In this document: piece by piece, positions 11,401 to 24,700 of the stretch
Numbering within the stretch: the stretch's first letter is position 1
How the letters are laid out: every line of letters starts with the position of its first letter
Source: Eudorina sp. 2006-703-Eu-15
Taxonomy: Eukaryota; Chlorophyta; Chlorophyceae; Chlamydomonadales; Volvocaceae
Assembly (NCBI GenBank): GCA_003117195.1
Contig: BDSI01000027.1
Span: 248,001 to 312,000 of the forward strand
Length of the DNA: 64,000 bases
Direction of reading: 5' to 3'
The notes under the pieces: model-generated
What the model was told of the DNA's origin: nothing
What the model saw: only the letters and a program-made list of their open reading frames with translations
The model's database searches: none
Translations under genes and position numbers: made by a program

Positions 11401-14400
11401 GTCGGGAGCATCAGCTGTCCTGCGCGGCAGCGCGGCCGCAGCAGCCCGGGCTTCAACCGCGGAGTCCGAGGCGCTCGAGTCGGGCCTGCCGTGCATTACT
11501 GAGGAGAGCACGCCGCGCACGGGCGGTGGGGACACCGACGCGACCGCCAGCACCGCGGCCAGAAGCACCACCATGTACAACGCATACTCCGCTGGTCTCA
11601 GTACCCACCGGGGACCGTCCGTCGTCGCGGCCTCGACGGCGTCAGTGAGTGGATCAACAGCCTGCGACGCGGCTGACGGAAGCGCCAGCTACCGGCGGAT
11701 GGGTGCGGACCAACCTGCAGGCGATGAGGCCGTCGCGGGAGTTGAGACGGCGCCGCCAGCAGCAGCAGCAGTCGGACCTCAGCTTGCTCCGTTGGTGAGA
11801 GCTGCGCCTCCGCCTCCACCGGGGCCACCGCCACCACCTGCTATCACAGCGCACAGGCCGACTAGCCGCGCACCACCGCCGCCTCCCGGTCCACCACCGC
11901 CGCCGCCGCCACCCCTCGGGGGCGCCCCCAGGGCAGTAGCAGCGCCGCCACCGCCACCTGGACCTCCACCGCCGCCACCACCAGTGTCAAGGGTAGCATC
12001 TGTACCGCAGCAAACCGACGATACGCACTCTTTGACGTCAGTGCCGGCAGCCAGATCCCTGTCGGCACCGCCGCCGCCGCCCCCGCCAGGACCGCCGCCC
12101 CCACCCGCTGTCGGCGTCCATGCATCCAGGCCTGGGGCTTCGCCGCCGCCGCCCCCAGGGCCACCTCCGCCGCCGGCGATGGGTGTCCACGCAGCCAAAC
12201 CCAGGGGTCCACCGCCGCCACCGCCAGGACCGCCGCCACCGCCTGGTGCCGGAATGCGTTCCGGAGGGCCACCACCACCTCCACCACCGCCGCCCCCTCC
12301 CGGGCCGCCGCCGCCTGGTGGTGCGCGAGGTGTCAGCGCTGCCGCGCAACCAGAAGCGCCAGGACCAGCTGCACCTGCTTCTGCGCCTGATCAGCCCCTG
12401 CCAAGCAAGCCCACCAGCAAGCTCCATTGGACGAAGGTGCCGACCTATGCTGCCAAGAACAGCGTGTGGTCCGAGATGACCCCGATGAAGGTGAGTGGGC
12501 ATCTGCAGTCACATCCTTTAACTATTCCCAACGGCATGTCATCCATCAATGCAACTTTCGGGGCATGGTGCTGCAATAATCTACTACGGCCGTGGGTAGC
12601 TGCGCGTGGGGTCCGGCCTCAAAGCCTGATACCACAGATGCAGCGTTGACGCTGATGTGCGATGGCTCTGCCAGGTCGAGGTCGACTTCGCTGCTTTGGA
12701 GAACGACTTTGCTGTGGTGGCAAATCCGGCCAAGGGCAGGCAGACCGGCGGTGCGACCATCCGGCGCCAGCTCCCCACGTTCAGCATCACTGACCCCAAG
12801 AGGGCGCAAAACATCGCCATCCGCCTGTCCAAGTTCCGGCCGCTGTCGCCGGCACAGGTGGGAGCCAGCGGGACAGTGGGCGGCGTACATAGGCTGGGTG
12901 ACACAGACCCTAGCTGTGCCGCCCTCCGGCAGCCTTTCAGTGCAGTGCGCCGAACGAGCTAACCCATGTTGACCTCCAGTTGGGGTCCCAGGGAAATGGT
13001 CGGTCACTGGCCCCGCCTGGCAGTCCACCTCCACTTCGTGAAGCCTCAGTTCACCGCTGTGGTCCGGGTCCCCATGGCCTGGTCACAGATTGTGCAGAAG
13101 CTGGTCCATATCACCACCACCGGCGAGCGCCTCATGGACGAGGAGCAGCTGGAGGCCATCGTGGAGATGCTGCCCTCCGAGGTGCGAGCTGCGCACGTCA
13201 CCCTTAAGGCCCACTGCGCCGAAGCAGATGAATGCGAGCTCGCGCTGAATCCCGGGCCGCTTAGCATGGCGGATCTGGCCACCAACCCGTCGGGTGCGGC
13301 CTGGCAAACAGACGACCTGCGCCACATGATTGTCGTTTCCGTGCAGGACGAGCGGAAGCGGCTGGCGGAGTACAAGGGTGAACGGGCGTGTCTCAACGAG
13401 GCGGACAACTTCCTCATTGAGGTAGGCCGGTGCTAAAATCATGGGGCGCCTGTGTGCATCAACGAATGAACCAGGTGTTTGCATGCGTCGCAGCTTCCAG
13501 TCCTGAGCTGATCTGGGACCCTGTCCTTCTGCCATTGCCCCTGAAATCCACCTGTTTGCTTGCAGCTGCTGCCGCTGGCGGTCGACCTGGCTCCCAAGAT
13601 GCGCCTCTGCATCGCAATGGCCTCAACGCCGCGTCGTCTGGACGTCCTCGCCAAGGTGTGCCCCACGCAAGTGCCCTTGCCACGCATCTGACGCGAACCC
13701 GCACATGCAGGCACATGGTCCACGCGGCGAAAAAGTACCTGTCGCGCCATGCGATGTGCTGCCGCTTAACTCATTCACCCTTTGCTTGCCCACAGGATGT
13801 CACGACGGTGTCGAACGCCTGCGCTGAGGTGCGCAGCAGCAGCCTCATGAAGCACCTGCTGAAGCTGGCGCTGGAGATCGGAAACTTCCTCAACGCCTCG
13901 TCACCCCAGGGCGCCGCCATCGGCTTCCACTTGGAGACCCTGCTGCGCCTCCGCGATGTCAAGTCCACAAACAACAGGGGGCAAACGCTCCTGCATTTCG
14001 TCGCCAGGTGCGCGGCCCACTTGGCACGTGCCACCTGCGCAAGTATAGATAGATGTATGTAGACAGTCCGGAACGGCTCGCATGCCTGAGCATCAGGCGA
14101 GGCGAAGTTGAATAGTGGTGGTGCTGCTGTGGCTGCTTCTCCAATGGTTTCTTTCTTGCAGGCAGCAGCTGCGGCAGTACCCGGATGAGTCTCTGGTGGA
14201 GCAGCTGCGCTCCTGCCAAGCCGCCAGCAAGCTCAACACCGCGACGCTGCTGGAGGAGCTCCGCGGCATGCGGGCCAAGCTCAAGGAGCTGGCCAAGAGC
14301 CTGCACGCGGCGGGCTGCGACGATGCAGGCCACACGACACCCTTTCAGGTTGGCGCAGGTTTCCATTGTCGAACATCGGCAGTCGGTATCAGCGGATCGG

Positions 14401-17400
14401 ATGAGTTGTCAAAGTTGATGCCGGATTCGCTGGCACAGCCAGACGCCGGGGTATAACGTGGGCGTGTCTTGAACGCTGCTGCAGGCCGCAGCGCTGGGGT
14501 TCCTGGACGAGACTATGGGCAGGATAGATGGAGTTGAGGCGGACGCGAAGGAGGCCGAGAGCGGTTTCCTCCAGATACGCGCCTACCATAACGGCAACAA
14601 CGACAAAACCGACATGCCCCGCTTCTTTTTCGTGCTAAGTTCTTTTGCGCTTGACCTGGCCAAGGCGCACACCGAGAACGCCGAGTTCGATGCACGGGTA
14701 TGTATTAGGTAATCTAACCTAGTGCAGTAGGCAATCTAATACCCTTCAAGATGCCCCGGTCGGTGGGATTGCTATTCCCTTGTAGCAGCATTAGAAACTC
14801 CAGTTGCCGTTGGGCCCGAGGAATTTGAGCAGTGGAAGTGAATCGTTCAGCTGACGTGGTATGCGCCTTCATTGCCTGTTCCGCAGGCGGCGAGGGCCAA
14901 GGCGGCGGCCGAAAAGACCCCTCCTTCGGCAAACGGCACCCGCACCATCAGCCGGCTTACACCCGCCAGCGACCCGGGGCCCAAGGCGCGCATCCTCAAC
15001 GCCGTGCGCGCCTTCAGCCGCCTGCGTCCCGCCGACCGGAAAGCACTGCTCACCGAGAAGGGCGCCCGCGACCGTATCCGCGAGCACAATATCACTGTCC
15101 GGCAGAGCATCGCTCATATGCCCGCCAAGCTCGCGCCAGGTAGGTGCGGCTCCCTTTGCCGCGGTTGCTAGCTGTTAGGTATGGCCGTCCATGCACACAC
15201 TCAGAGCACCGCGGGGGTCTATTCAAATGGCCACAGCACATTGTCCTCGTATTGATTTTTCCCCCGATGCGCGCGTACCGAGCGAGGAGCTTTGATGTGA
15301 TCCTGTGAGCTCATGTGACATCGTCCCTCCATGCCCCGCGCCGCCCAACCATTTTACGTGAAGCGAGCGCCACGACAACGCCCATCAACAAGGTGCCTGC
15401 GGTGGGAGGAGGCTTGCGTGGAATGCCGGGCGCCGGCATGGGGCCACTGGGCGGTCTGGCCGCTGCTGCTGCGGCGGCGGCGGCTTCAGCTGCGGCTCAG
15501 AGTCCATCCGCCTCGCCCGCTGAGCAGACCCTGGCACAAGGGCTGCAGCAGTTCAGTCGCGAGGCGCTGCTGCGGCTCAGCATGCCCTCGGATTTGCTCA
15601 AGGCCGCGATGGCGCAGACAAACCTCAACGGCGGTGCAGGCGCGGCGGCGCGGAGGAGTCGGGCGGGAGGGCGGAGCCCTTCGGCTGGGAGTGGTCTGCC
15701 GGCTTTGGCTGGTATAGCCCGCATCCCCGAAGAGGGCCTCCCGCCTATGGGGTAAGCAGACGTGGTGGGGCCATTTCCTCTCTCGCTGTCTATCATTGTT
15801 TACGCCCACGTTGCATCGTCCGCGCGGCGTCGTCAGCCGCACGGCATCGTCCCACACACGGAGACTGCATGATAGGCCTTGATGGGTGATGTGCTACGTG
15901 CCGTGCAGGGACGCCGTGGGCACTTCCCCGCTGCTGTCGCGCCATCTGCCCTACCCGCACCATCGTCCCAAGATGTTCGCGGCGCCGCCCAAGCTGGACC
16001 TGTCCAAGCTGCGTACAAGCACAGCGGCGGAGCCGGGCAGCAACCGCAAGGTCGGCGTGCGGCTGTCCACCGCAACCCGCCCTGCCGCCCGCATCAAGAC
16101 GCTCCTCACCCCGCGACTGCGGCCCGCTCGCACGCCGCGACTGCCCGGCGGCGCGGCCGGCCCCAGCAGCCCTTCGCCATCGCCGCTGGGCGCCAGCACG
16201 ACTGCGCCAGGGGAGGCCGAGGTTGGTGCCGGCGACGTCAAGCTGGTGGAGAGCCTGGCGGGTGGCTTCATGTCCCCAGGCGCCGACCATGAGCTGAGCG
16301 ACAGCAGGAGTCCAGATGAACACAGGTGGGTGGGTCTCCCGGCGAACACAGTGATTGCTGCGGGCGTGTCAGGACATAGAGCCAGGCACCGGCCAACGTG
16401 TGACCGAAGCTAATACGCGTACTGGCAGCCATCATGTCCAGTCCAGTGCTGTCTGAGGGTCAGCTCCTTGCGCGGACATCCGTGTGGCTGTGTGATGCCT
16501 GTGTGCGTAAGCGCTTCTCCGCACCGGCCACCTACCCCCGCAGCGCGCTGGCGGAGCACTCCTCGCTGCCGCCCCTGGTGGAGGCCGTCTCGCCCTCACC
16601 GCAGCTGCCCATCCGGCAGCTGGAGCGGCTGCTTGGGGACAAGGAGCGGCCGTCGAATGCAAGTAATCGAACAGCATCTTCCACATCGCCCGAGCCTGAG
16701 CACACGGAGGCTAGTGCTGGTGCGGTTGCCTCCGCTGCGGCGGCCACACAGTCACTGCTGCCTACTGGGCCCCCCGCGAGCAACGAGCCCGTCATCAAGA
16801 GCACTGGCTTTGGCGCGGCTCCCGAATCCTGGCCTGCAGCCCCGCGCCAGCAGCAACCGCAGGCCAATGGTGCGGACGAGCCAGCCGACCCCAGCAGCTC
16901 AGATAAAGCACTGCCAGCAGGGGGAGATTCGCCCTTGGCTCCTCACACCAGCAACTTCAGTGTGGTCCTGCCGGCTACAGCGGGCGCTGCCGCGCGGAGG
17001 GGCGGCTACGCCAGCATGCAGATGACGCGCATGTCGCTGGCGCAGAAACAAATCGCCGCGGATGCTGCTGCCGCAGCGGTGCTGCGCCGCAAGTCCACTG
17101 CCGCAGCGGCCGCACTGCTCGATGGCGGATCAGTCGCAGCCGAACCTGCGACCGCGGCGACAGTTACAACGGCTACAACGGTCGCGCTGCAGCCGGTCCA
17201 GCACCTGTCCACAGCGCCCATCCAGCGTAGCTACGCCGAAGCACCTGCGGCCGCGGCCAGCGCGGCCCATGCCAAGAAGGCTGATGCCGCCGCGGCGTTG
17301 GGCCAGCCATCCGATCCGATGTTGCCAGCCACCGCTTTCGGCCTCCGGCCACGCGGGGGACTCACCTCAGGGCGTTGCTGGCCGCCGAGCAGCGATGCTG

Positions 17401-20151
17401 CGGGCAAGTCGCTGCCGCAGCCCCAACAGCCATGGAGCGGTGGGGGCGCCCCTAATGAGGTACCGCGCAACGAGTCTGGTGCCGGTACATGGTCTGATGG
17501 CGGAGGCTGCAGCAGCGGCATCGGAGGCGGCGCCGGATCTGGAGTTCAACAGCCGGCAGCAGCCCCCATCAGCCTGGGCCAGAAGCGCTCCCGGTCGGGT
17601 GACATTTTCAGCATTCCGATACCCTCGATCGTTGACCGTAACGAGCACCCGGCGCTGTTCAGCATGGGGAAGCGCTTCGCGCCCGCCGACCGGACCGTCA
17701 TGCTGCCGCAAGGCTCCTGGGACGTCCCGCCGCGCACGCCCCACGACCAGCTCCACGACGCCAACACCGCCTCATCCTCCAACCCCACCGTCACGCCCAA
17801 CACCACGCCGGCCAAGGACCTGCAGGGCGGCGGCCCCTGCGAGGATGAGGCGGCGCCCAAGCCAGCGACAGTCAACACTACATCAGGGCCCGCCGACCCG
17901 GCCGCGTCCGTCCGGGCGGATGCCGCAGGCACGGTCGATCCGGCTGCAGGATCCGACTCCCGGGTCCAGGCGGTAGTCCGGGACCCAGAGGACCAGCAGC
18001 AATCCTCGGTGTGGTCGGAAAGGTCGGAAGTGACGCTCGAGGTTTCGAGAGACAGCGGGCAGGCGCTGGGGCACAGCCATAGGTACAACTACGGGCAGGG
18101 GCCCAGGGGCTCCCCGATTCTGGCTGCGTCGGTGGTGGCAGCCGCGGCGGGTCAACACGTGGTTTGGGGTTCCGCCTCAATCCGCAGCAGCGCGCCGTCA
18201 GTTGATTCGGGTCCACGGCGGTCCATGTCCGCGCCGCGTGGCACACACGCGGCCGCCGCCACGACCTGCTCATCAGGGGCCGATCTCAACCCGCTGTCCT
18301 ATGCCGCGGCGGCCGCGCTGCGGGACCTCAGCACCAAGCGGGCGCGCAGCGGAGGCGGTCTGGCAGGCCGCGGGGTGTCGGCGGGGGGCGCTGGACAGGA
18401 GGCAGGCGGCTGTGCAGGCATGCCCCCGCGGCCCGCTCGACCAGGCCCGATGCTGTGCCACGAAGCGCAAGAAGGGCCGCATGCCATGCACCACAACGCA
18501 GCGGCGCAGGCCCAGCAGCAGCAGCCCCAACAACCTTCGCAGTCCGGCTCCCAAGAGGGCCCGGTCGGCGCCCTGATGAGCCATCTGCAACAGCAGCGGG
18601 ATTTCATGCCGTTGCAAGCCCAGCTGCGCAGCCGCGCAGCCACGTATGGGGGCGCAACGGGTGGTGGGCTCGAACAGCGTGTGCTTGTCGCGCTGAAGGG
18701 CACGCCTAGCGGCAAAGAGCCTGGCTCGAAGCCGAGCCAGGGCAGCGGGATCCTAGCGGTGACAGCTGCGGAGCGCCCCTTGGAGCTGACGGCTGGCAGG
18801 CGCCATGGCAGCAGCGCCGGCAGCGAAGGGCAGTCGCAACCATCTGGCGGGCAGCAGCTGCGACCATTCGCCTGTTCGGACCCAGGTGAGGGGTGCAGCG
18901 GGACGGGGCCGGACCAGGTGTTTGGGCTTCAGGACAACGGATGTTCTAACTGAACTGGCCAAACGAATCGGGAACGGTCAATTGCGTGGCGGGTGGTCCA
19001 GGTTTGATCCTATGAGCAGATGAACGCCTGACAAACGTCAACCATTGGTTGTTCCGTATGTCGCGTTGCGAAGGGGCGCCAACGTCGGCGTCAACGGGCA
19101 GTCGGCCGGTGAGCGCTGAGGAGGCCGCTGGCTCTGCGGGCCCTGCCGCGGTCAGGCATGGAACGGCGGACTTGGCGGCGAACCTGATTACGCCATTGCG
19201 GGAGATCAACGCCTGTGCAGCTGGTGGCATCAAAGCCATTGGACCCTTGCAGCGCGGCCTGATGCGAGGCCCTCACGGGCCTGCAGGTAAGGGCTTTGTG
19301 CTCTTCAGAAGATTCATACCTTACAGAGTACAAAAGCCGTAGAGGCACCCCACACGCACGGCAGCCAGTAGAAGCGTTCGCCCCCAATCTCCACACTTCT
19401 ACACACAGATCCAGACCCGTTAGGTACCCCCCAGCTGTCAACCCCGGCAACATACACACCCACTGACCCGACGCGAACCCGTCTCCACCCTGCAGATGCG
19501 CCCCTACCCAACAACTTCGTCGGACCGTTGGCCTACAACCTCGCGGCGCGACGCGCACGGCACGTGCCCATCACGATGGTGCGCAGCAGCTGGGGCGAGG
19601 CCCCCGGTCCCGCCTGGCAGGCGGTCAACCCTGAGGACTGGGGCCAGGGCGGCAGCGACCTGTCGGACCAAACCGCCGACGCCAGGGCCCTGGGACAGCA
19701 GCCCTACCAGCAGCACCATCAACCGCCGCCTGCCTCCATGTCGTGCGAGTTCTACCGGCCGCTGCACGCCGGAATGCCGGTTGCGTGGCCTGGAGCGAGC
19801 GGAAAGGACGTCGTGACGGGGGCGCAGGGCGGCATGGAGGGTGACGTGGGCGGGGACGCTGATGGCGACGCGCACCAGACGTACACCGTGTCAGCGACCA
19901 CGCCCCTCGGTACGGTGGTGAAGCCAGTGCCGCGGCGGAGACGGGTGACGGCGCATGACGCGCCTTCGGTGGGCAGGGAGGGGGCAGCGGCGGCGTCCCT
20001 CCTAGCAGGGCCCCACGGCGGTAGCAAACGGCGCGCTACTGCTGACGGCGTTGTAGGAAGCAGCGCGGCGGGATCCCCGCCGGGCCCGTCGGATGTTGCT
20101 GGAGAGCTGGGGACTGGGGAGCTGGGAATGCAGCCGTACGAGCCCAAATGA
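8417..20151 (+). CDS. Formin (FH1-FH2 actin nucleator), volvocine FOR1-like
   Basis: Seventeen exons keep phase throughout and give 2,956 aa: 8417-8970, 9140-9215, 9373-9589, 9891-12490, 12675-12857, 13089-13181, 13347-13421, 13566-13655, 13796-14007, 14162-14348, 14485-14697, 14887-15139, 15364-15751, 15909-16325, 16442-18885, 19074-19286, 19496-20151. Residues ~920-1095 are an FH1 domain with about ten polyproline blocks of the PPPPPPGPPPPP type, expected to bind profilin-actin. FH2 (~1120-1580) begins with LHWTKVP, whose Trp belongs to the dimer lasso, and contains EIGNFLN followed by GFHLETLLRLRDVKST and LLHFV, the canonical FH2 core. The product should nucleate and processively elongate actin filaments. 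The N-terminus (VTLKLKLKSYASIAVQ, then a beta-rich segment) was not recognised. The last ~1,380 residues are Ala/Ser/Gln-rich and low complexity. Intron 3 uses a GC donor. The least certain boundaries are exons 3, 15 and 16. Confidence 0.88.
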
Positions 20152-20634
20152 ACGGCATGGCGAGCACGGGAGAGGAGCACGGGGCGGGCTGGGGATAGGG
20201 ACGACTGCGACTGGGGTTGGTGTAGTTGAGCGCAGAGGGTACTGAAGATGCGGCATGGTTGACAGCTCGGGCTCATCCAATGTGATGGGCATCACATCGA
20301 GCGCCCACTCAGCACTTGGGCTGACGTCCTGATCCATCGATCCTGACGGTGCAGCTCACCGTATTTCTTCGGGTGCCTGTTGGATCCTCTCTTGACCAAG
20401 TTGTGGGGATGACCAGTGGCGTGCAAGTGTGCGTTTGGTATTCTATTGAGGGGTATCTAAGTAGAACACGCCGCACTGTTTGGTTCGCCATGGCTACGTG
20501 GCCCAACGGTGCCGCGCTGTGCTTGTGGACAGCAGTGTGGACAGCAGTGTTTAATGCGTGCATGTTACGAGGCCACGAGCGCCGACTTGCAGGTGTGTCG
20601 TGCAACAACACTTGACCGACGCAGCCGTCACACG

Positions 20635-20639
20635 TGTAA
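20635..20639 (+). terminator. Candidate TGTAA polyadenylation signal of the formin
   Basis: TGTAA is the usual polyadenylation signal of volvocine algae. This copy lies about 480 bases past the formin stop on the coding strand, a normal 3' UTR length in the group. Confidence 0.45.
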
Positions 20640-21481
20640 CCTGCGTGTACATGCCGCCAGCATATCCTGATAATCGTGGGGCATATCCTAATAAAGCGAC
20701 CTCCCTGAGCATCCGGCACATCCGCAAGTGGACAGTGAATCCCCTCCCTACCTCGTCATGATGGTACGGTAAACGGTTGACAACAGCGCAATCTGACGCC
20801 GCTCCAATTCAACGACATCAACGGTTAATTAATTAATCAACCAGTCACTGTACAGCCACACCGTTGCATGGTGCCATCCACTGCTTAAGCGACGCTGACC
20901 ACGGCCCAACCCTCCACTCTCGCGGTGGCTACATGTGCATTCGCTGCGCTTCTAAGAGCGGTACTAAAATGAAATGCTGTTCAACTTGGTATTCAGTACC
21001 CGAACCACACGCGCACAGATGAAGAAAGCATCAAATACCGGCATTCCGGCACACAAGGACACACATGACCGGAGCTCTCTTGCCGACACGGTCATACGCA
21101 CACAGGCAGCTGCTGGGGGGACCTCCCGCTCGCCAACCGGCGGCATCTTCATCACAACGACCACCTCAGTGCGACGCCCAAAGTAAGATGGTGAAGTACG
21201 ACGTGCTTCCAGACGTCGCAGAGGTGTCCTCTCGCGGCGCGCTGCCCTCGTACGACCAGCGGGGCCATCATGCTTCCTGCGCCTGCTGCAGCCCTCTCCA
21301 CACACACACAGGACACAGCGGCGGGTTCCTTCTCTAAACACAGTAATGCCGTACGAATCCACTTCACGCCAGCGCCAGCCGTTTGATCGCCCGCACCGCC
21401 CGCAAGTCACCTTTCCCCAGTATGACCACTGAACACTCTCCACCCACCCACACCCACACCGCTTCTCGCGGCTCAGTTATC

Positions 21482-21485
<4 letters not shown>

Positions 21486-21555
<70 letters not shown>
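21486..21555. repeat. (CA)n microsatellite, about 35 units
   Basis: This is an uninterrupted CA run on the plus strand, read as TG on the strand of the PLAT gene. A TTACA (TGTAA on minus) directly abuts it at 21484-21488, so the run may sit at or just past the PLAT polyadenylation site, about 250 bases after that stop. Confidence 0.95.
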
Positions 21556-21556
<1 letters not shown>

Positions 21557-21739
21557 GTCCTGGAAACGAAGCGACAATTATGCACCCCACCAAATGACCC
21601 TCAAGGTTCTTCCCGGTTGCATATCTTCCAAGGTACTTGGCAACCGACACTCGCTGGCTCACAGACCCCCCGTCCGCTGACCTGATCTCGCCACCACTCT
21701 CTCAGCACACCCGACGTGCGAGGGCCCGGCCGGAGCCAC

Positions 21740-24700
21740 TCACACCGATGAGGAGCTGCTTATGCTGGGCAGGCTGTCGACATCATCGCCGTCATTGACG
21801 CCGCCCGCCTGCCCTTCGGCGTCATGCAGTTGCCCGTCGAAGCTCGCCGACCTGCGGCCCCCAGACCCGCCACCGCCACCGCCGCCACCACCGTCACCGC
21901 CGCCGCCACCGCCACCGTCACCGCCGCCGTCACCGTCACTGCGCACCTCAGAAATCGCCCCGTGGCTGACCCGTCCCGTGCTGCTCGACACCCCCTGCAC
22001 TTGCTGCAGCGACTCCCGAGTTTCCGCCAGCCTCACATTCCGCTCGCTCGCCACCGCCGCCGCGTTTCCGTGGTCAGCGGACACTCGTTTCTTAGCCATT
22101 GATTTGGCCTCCATCCCGGCCTTGCTCAGCCGGACCTCCTCTGCCGACGCATCGCCCTTGCCGCCGCCTGTTCCATGACCCTCCGGACCTTTCCTCTGCT
22201 CCCCCGCAGTAGCCCCCGCGGCGTCGGAACCCTGCGGCGGCGACGACCCCCTCTGCGTCAATGCGTCGCCCACCTCTCGCTGTACGGCAGCACGTACGGT
22301 CGCCTCCAGCGACCCAGCGACCTGCGCCACTCGTTTGGCGGCCTGCTCCGCCGCCTGCGAAGTGGCGCTGATCTCAAACTGCATCTGGGCCAGGCGACTT
22401 TGCTGCCGCCGGGTGGCGTCCAGCGCGGCCGACGACTGCGTGTCCGCCGCTGTCGCCACCGCCAGCCCCTTGTCAGTCTGCTGGTGGAGGTACGTCAGCA
22501 GGTCAGCCAGCAGCGTCAGCGCGTTATCCTCGCCGCCGCCGCCGCCGCTGCCGCTGCCGGTGGCGTGGGCGTCCGCCATGGATGCGTGCTTGCCTGCCCC
22601 GCGAACCGCCGCCAGCAACGACGGCGGCACACGCACCAGCACCGCCGCCGCGATGGCTGTCGCCGCCCGCATCGCGCTCTGCGCCTGCTCCTCCTCCAAC
22701 GTCCGCACCCGCTGCTGCAGCTCCCCGACCCTCGCCGCCAGCAGCTTGACATCCTTAGACAGCTCCTCATTGCCTCCGCCACTGCGACCGACCGCCGCTG
22801 CGGAAGGGGGATCCCCGGGCGCTGGCGGTGTCGCGTCCCCGACCACCCCTCGGACGAACCCCGGCGGCGCCACCGGCGACGACGCCGCAGCCTCCGACGG
22901 CGGGCTGGGCAGTCCAGGACTGGAGAGCCGGGAAAGGTCGGGGCGGCCACCCTCGACGCCTTCGGGGGTGAAAGTCAGGCTGGGGGCCAGCAGCTCCTGC
23001 TTGTCGGCCCCGGGGGCTCCTGCCCCGGGGGAGTGCTGCTGCACCGGCGGCGAGTTGTGCGGCTGCTGCGACTGCGACTGGCGCAGCGGGGATTGCGGCG
23101 GGGACTTCTGCAGTCGAGGTGACCCGAACGGTGACTGCTGCTGCTGCTGCTGTTGCGGCTGCGGCTGCTGTTGCGGCTGCTGCGGCTGTTGCAACTGCTG
23201 CGGCTGCTGCTGCTGCAGCCCTGACGCGACCCGACCGCCGCCGGGCGGACCTGTCAGTCCCGGCGGCGGCACCTGCCAGCCGGGCGGGTCCTCGTCCGTG
23301 TCAGGTGCCGTACCCTTGCAGTACAGCACGCACTCGCGTCCGAGCACGTTGTCCACCCAGCCGCAGTGGGGGAAGCGGTAGCGGGTGCCGGTGGCGGATG
23401 AGGCCACCTGGATGGCGTCCAGGTGCCAGGAGGGCGAGGAGGAGGACGCGGAGGTGGGGGTGGTCCCCGAGAAGCTGCCCCCCGAGCCGAAGGAGCCGCC
23501 GATGGCCCGGGTTCCGTCGGTCCGCATGCGCACGCGGACGCTCTGGACCTCCCCGACATCCGCGGCTGTGAAGACAAAAGTGCTCACCTGCACCACACCC
23601 GGGTACCCACATGAGGGGCGTCAATGTGTCGAGATATCTCGAACAACAACATCTGGTCTTTTCCGACGTCGTTAACTCGGCACCGGGACAACCGGAAACG
23701 GGAAAGAACAAGAAAGTCTGGTATCCGGTAGGGGCCCGGAAAACGTCGAGTAGAACCATAGCATACAACGTGCCGTACCGTCAGGAAAGTGAGATGCCGA
23801 GCAGAACGAAAACACGTCGTCGTACAATGCGATATGCCGTATAACGCCGTACCGTGTCACAGCCTGCGCTAAGCTTAGTGAAGTCGCGTCCTTCCCAGAG
23901 TCCGGCCCCACCTGGCCCCGCTCGAAGTTGTAGGTGCCGTTGCTGAGCAGCCGATCCCCCGTGTCGCCCTTGGTGCCGAATATGGTTAGAAAGACATCCG
24001 CATCCGTACCGGCACCCGGCAGGTCCGATGTACGAACCACGACGCCGTACCGTGCCGTATCGCGGGACCCCTCGTGGGAGCCCGCTGCCGAGGACGGCCT
24101 CGACGGCGACCTCGACCGCGGCGTCGGTGATCCAGGCGACCGCGCGCCAAGACCGTCCGGCGGCTGCGCCGCAGGCGGTGGCGTCAGCGACGGTACAACG
24201 CCACAGTCGCTCCGCCGTACAACACCCACCGCGGCACCATCTGCTGGCGACACTGTGCCTGTGGCGCCCTCCCGCGGCAGCTGCTGCAGCTGCTGCTGGT
24301 GCTGATGTTGTGGCTGCGTCAGAAGGACCGCCATCTGCGACTGCAGCTGCGTCAGGAGCTGCACCATCGACCTGCCCTGCTCCTCAAGGGCCGTCAGTCT
24401 GCCCTCCACGTCCCGCCGCAGCTCTCGCACCATCAGCCCCGCCGCCCCCAGCTGCTCCCCTGCCGGCCCCGCCTCACCGCTGCTCGTGGGCAACCTGGGC
24501 GCCACCCCGCAGCTGCCGCCCACCGCCAGCGGCCCCTCCACGTTGCTGATGCTGCGCCGCGACAGCGGCCGCCCCAGCACGCGGCCCCCAGCGCCGCCGC
24601 TCTCCGAGCCGCCCCCGGCTGCGGCGGCAGCGGCGACTGCGCTGCCGCCGCTGGGCCCAACCGTCGCCGCCGCTTGGTATGCGACCAGCGACACCCGGGG

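Larger units (their letters stand above)
20152..21739. other. Convergent intergenic region with long (CA)n
   Basis: The region between the formin stop and the PLAT gene stop is about 1.6 kb and less GC-rich than its neighbours. It should contain both 3' UTRs. It includes a TTAATTAATTAA run near 20824-20837 and a long CA microsatellite at its right end. No reading frame has support. Confidence 0.6.

Noticed and set aside
22175..23381. Long plus-strand open frames (Arg/Ser/Cys-rich) opposite the PLAT exon
   Set aside because: GC-rich coding DNA opens antisense frames. The minus strand has the PLAT domain, coiled coils and correct splice phases.
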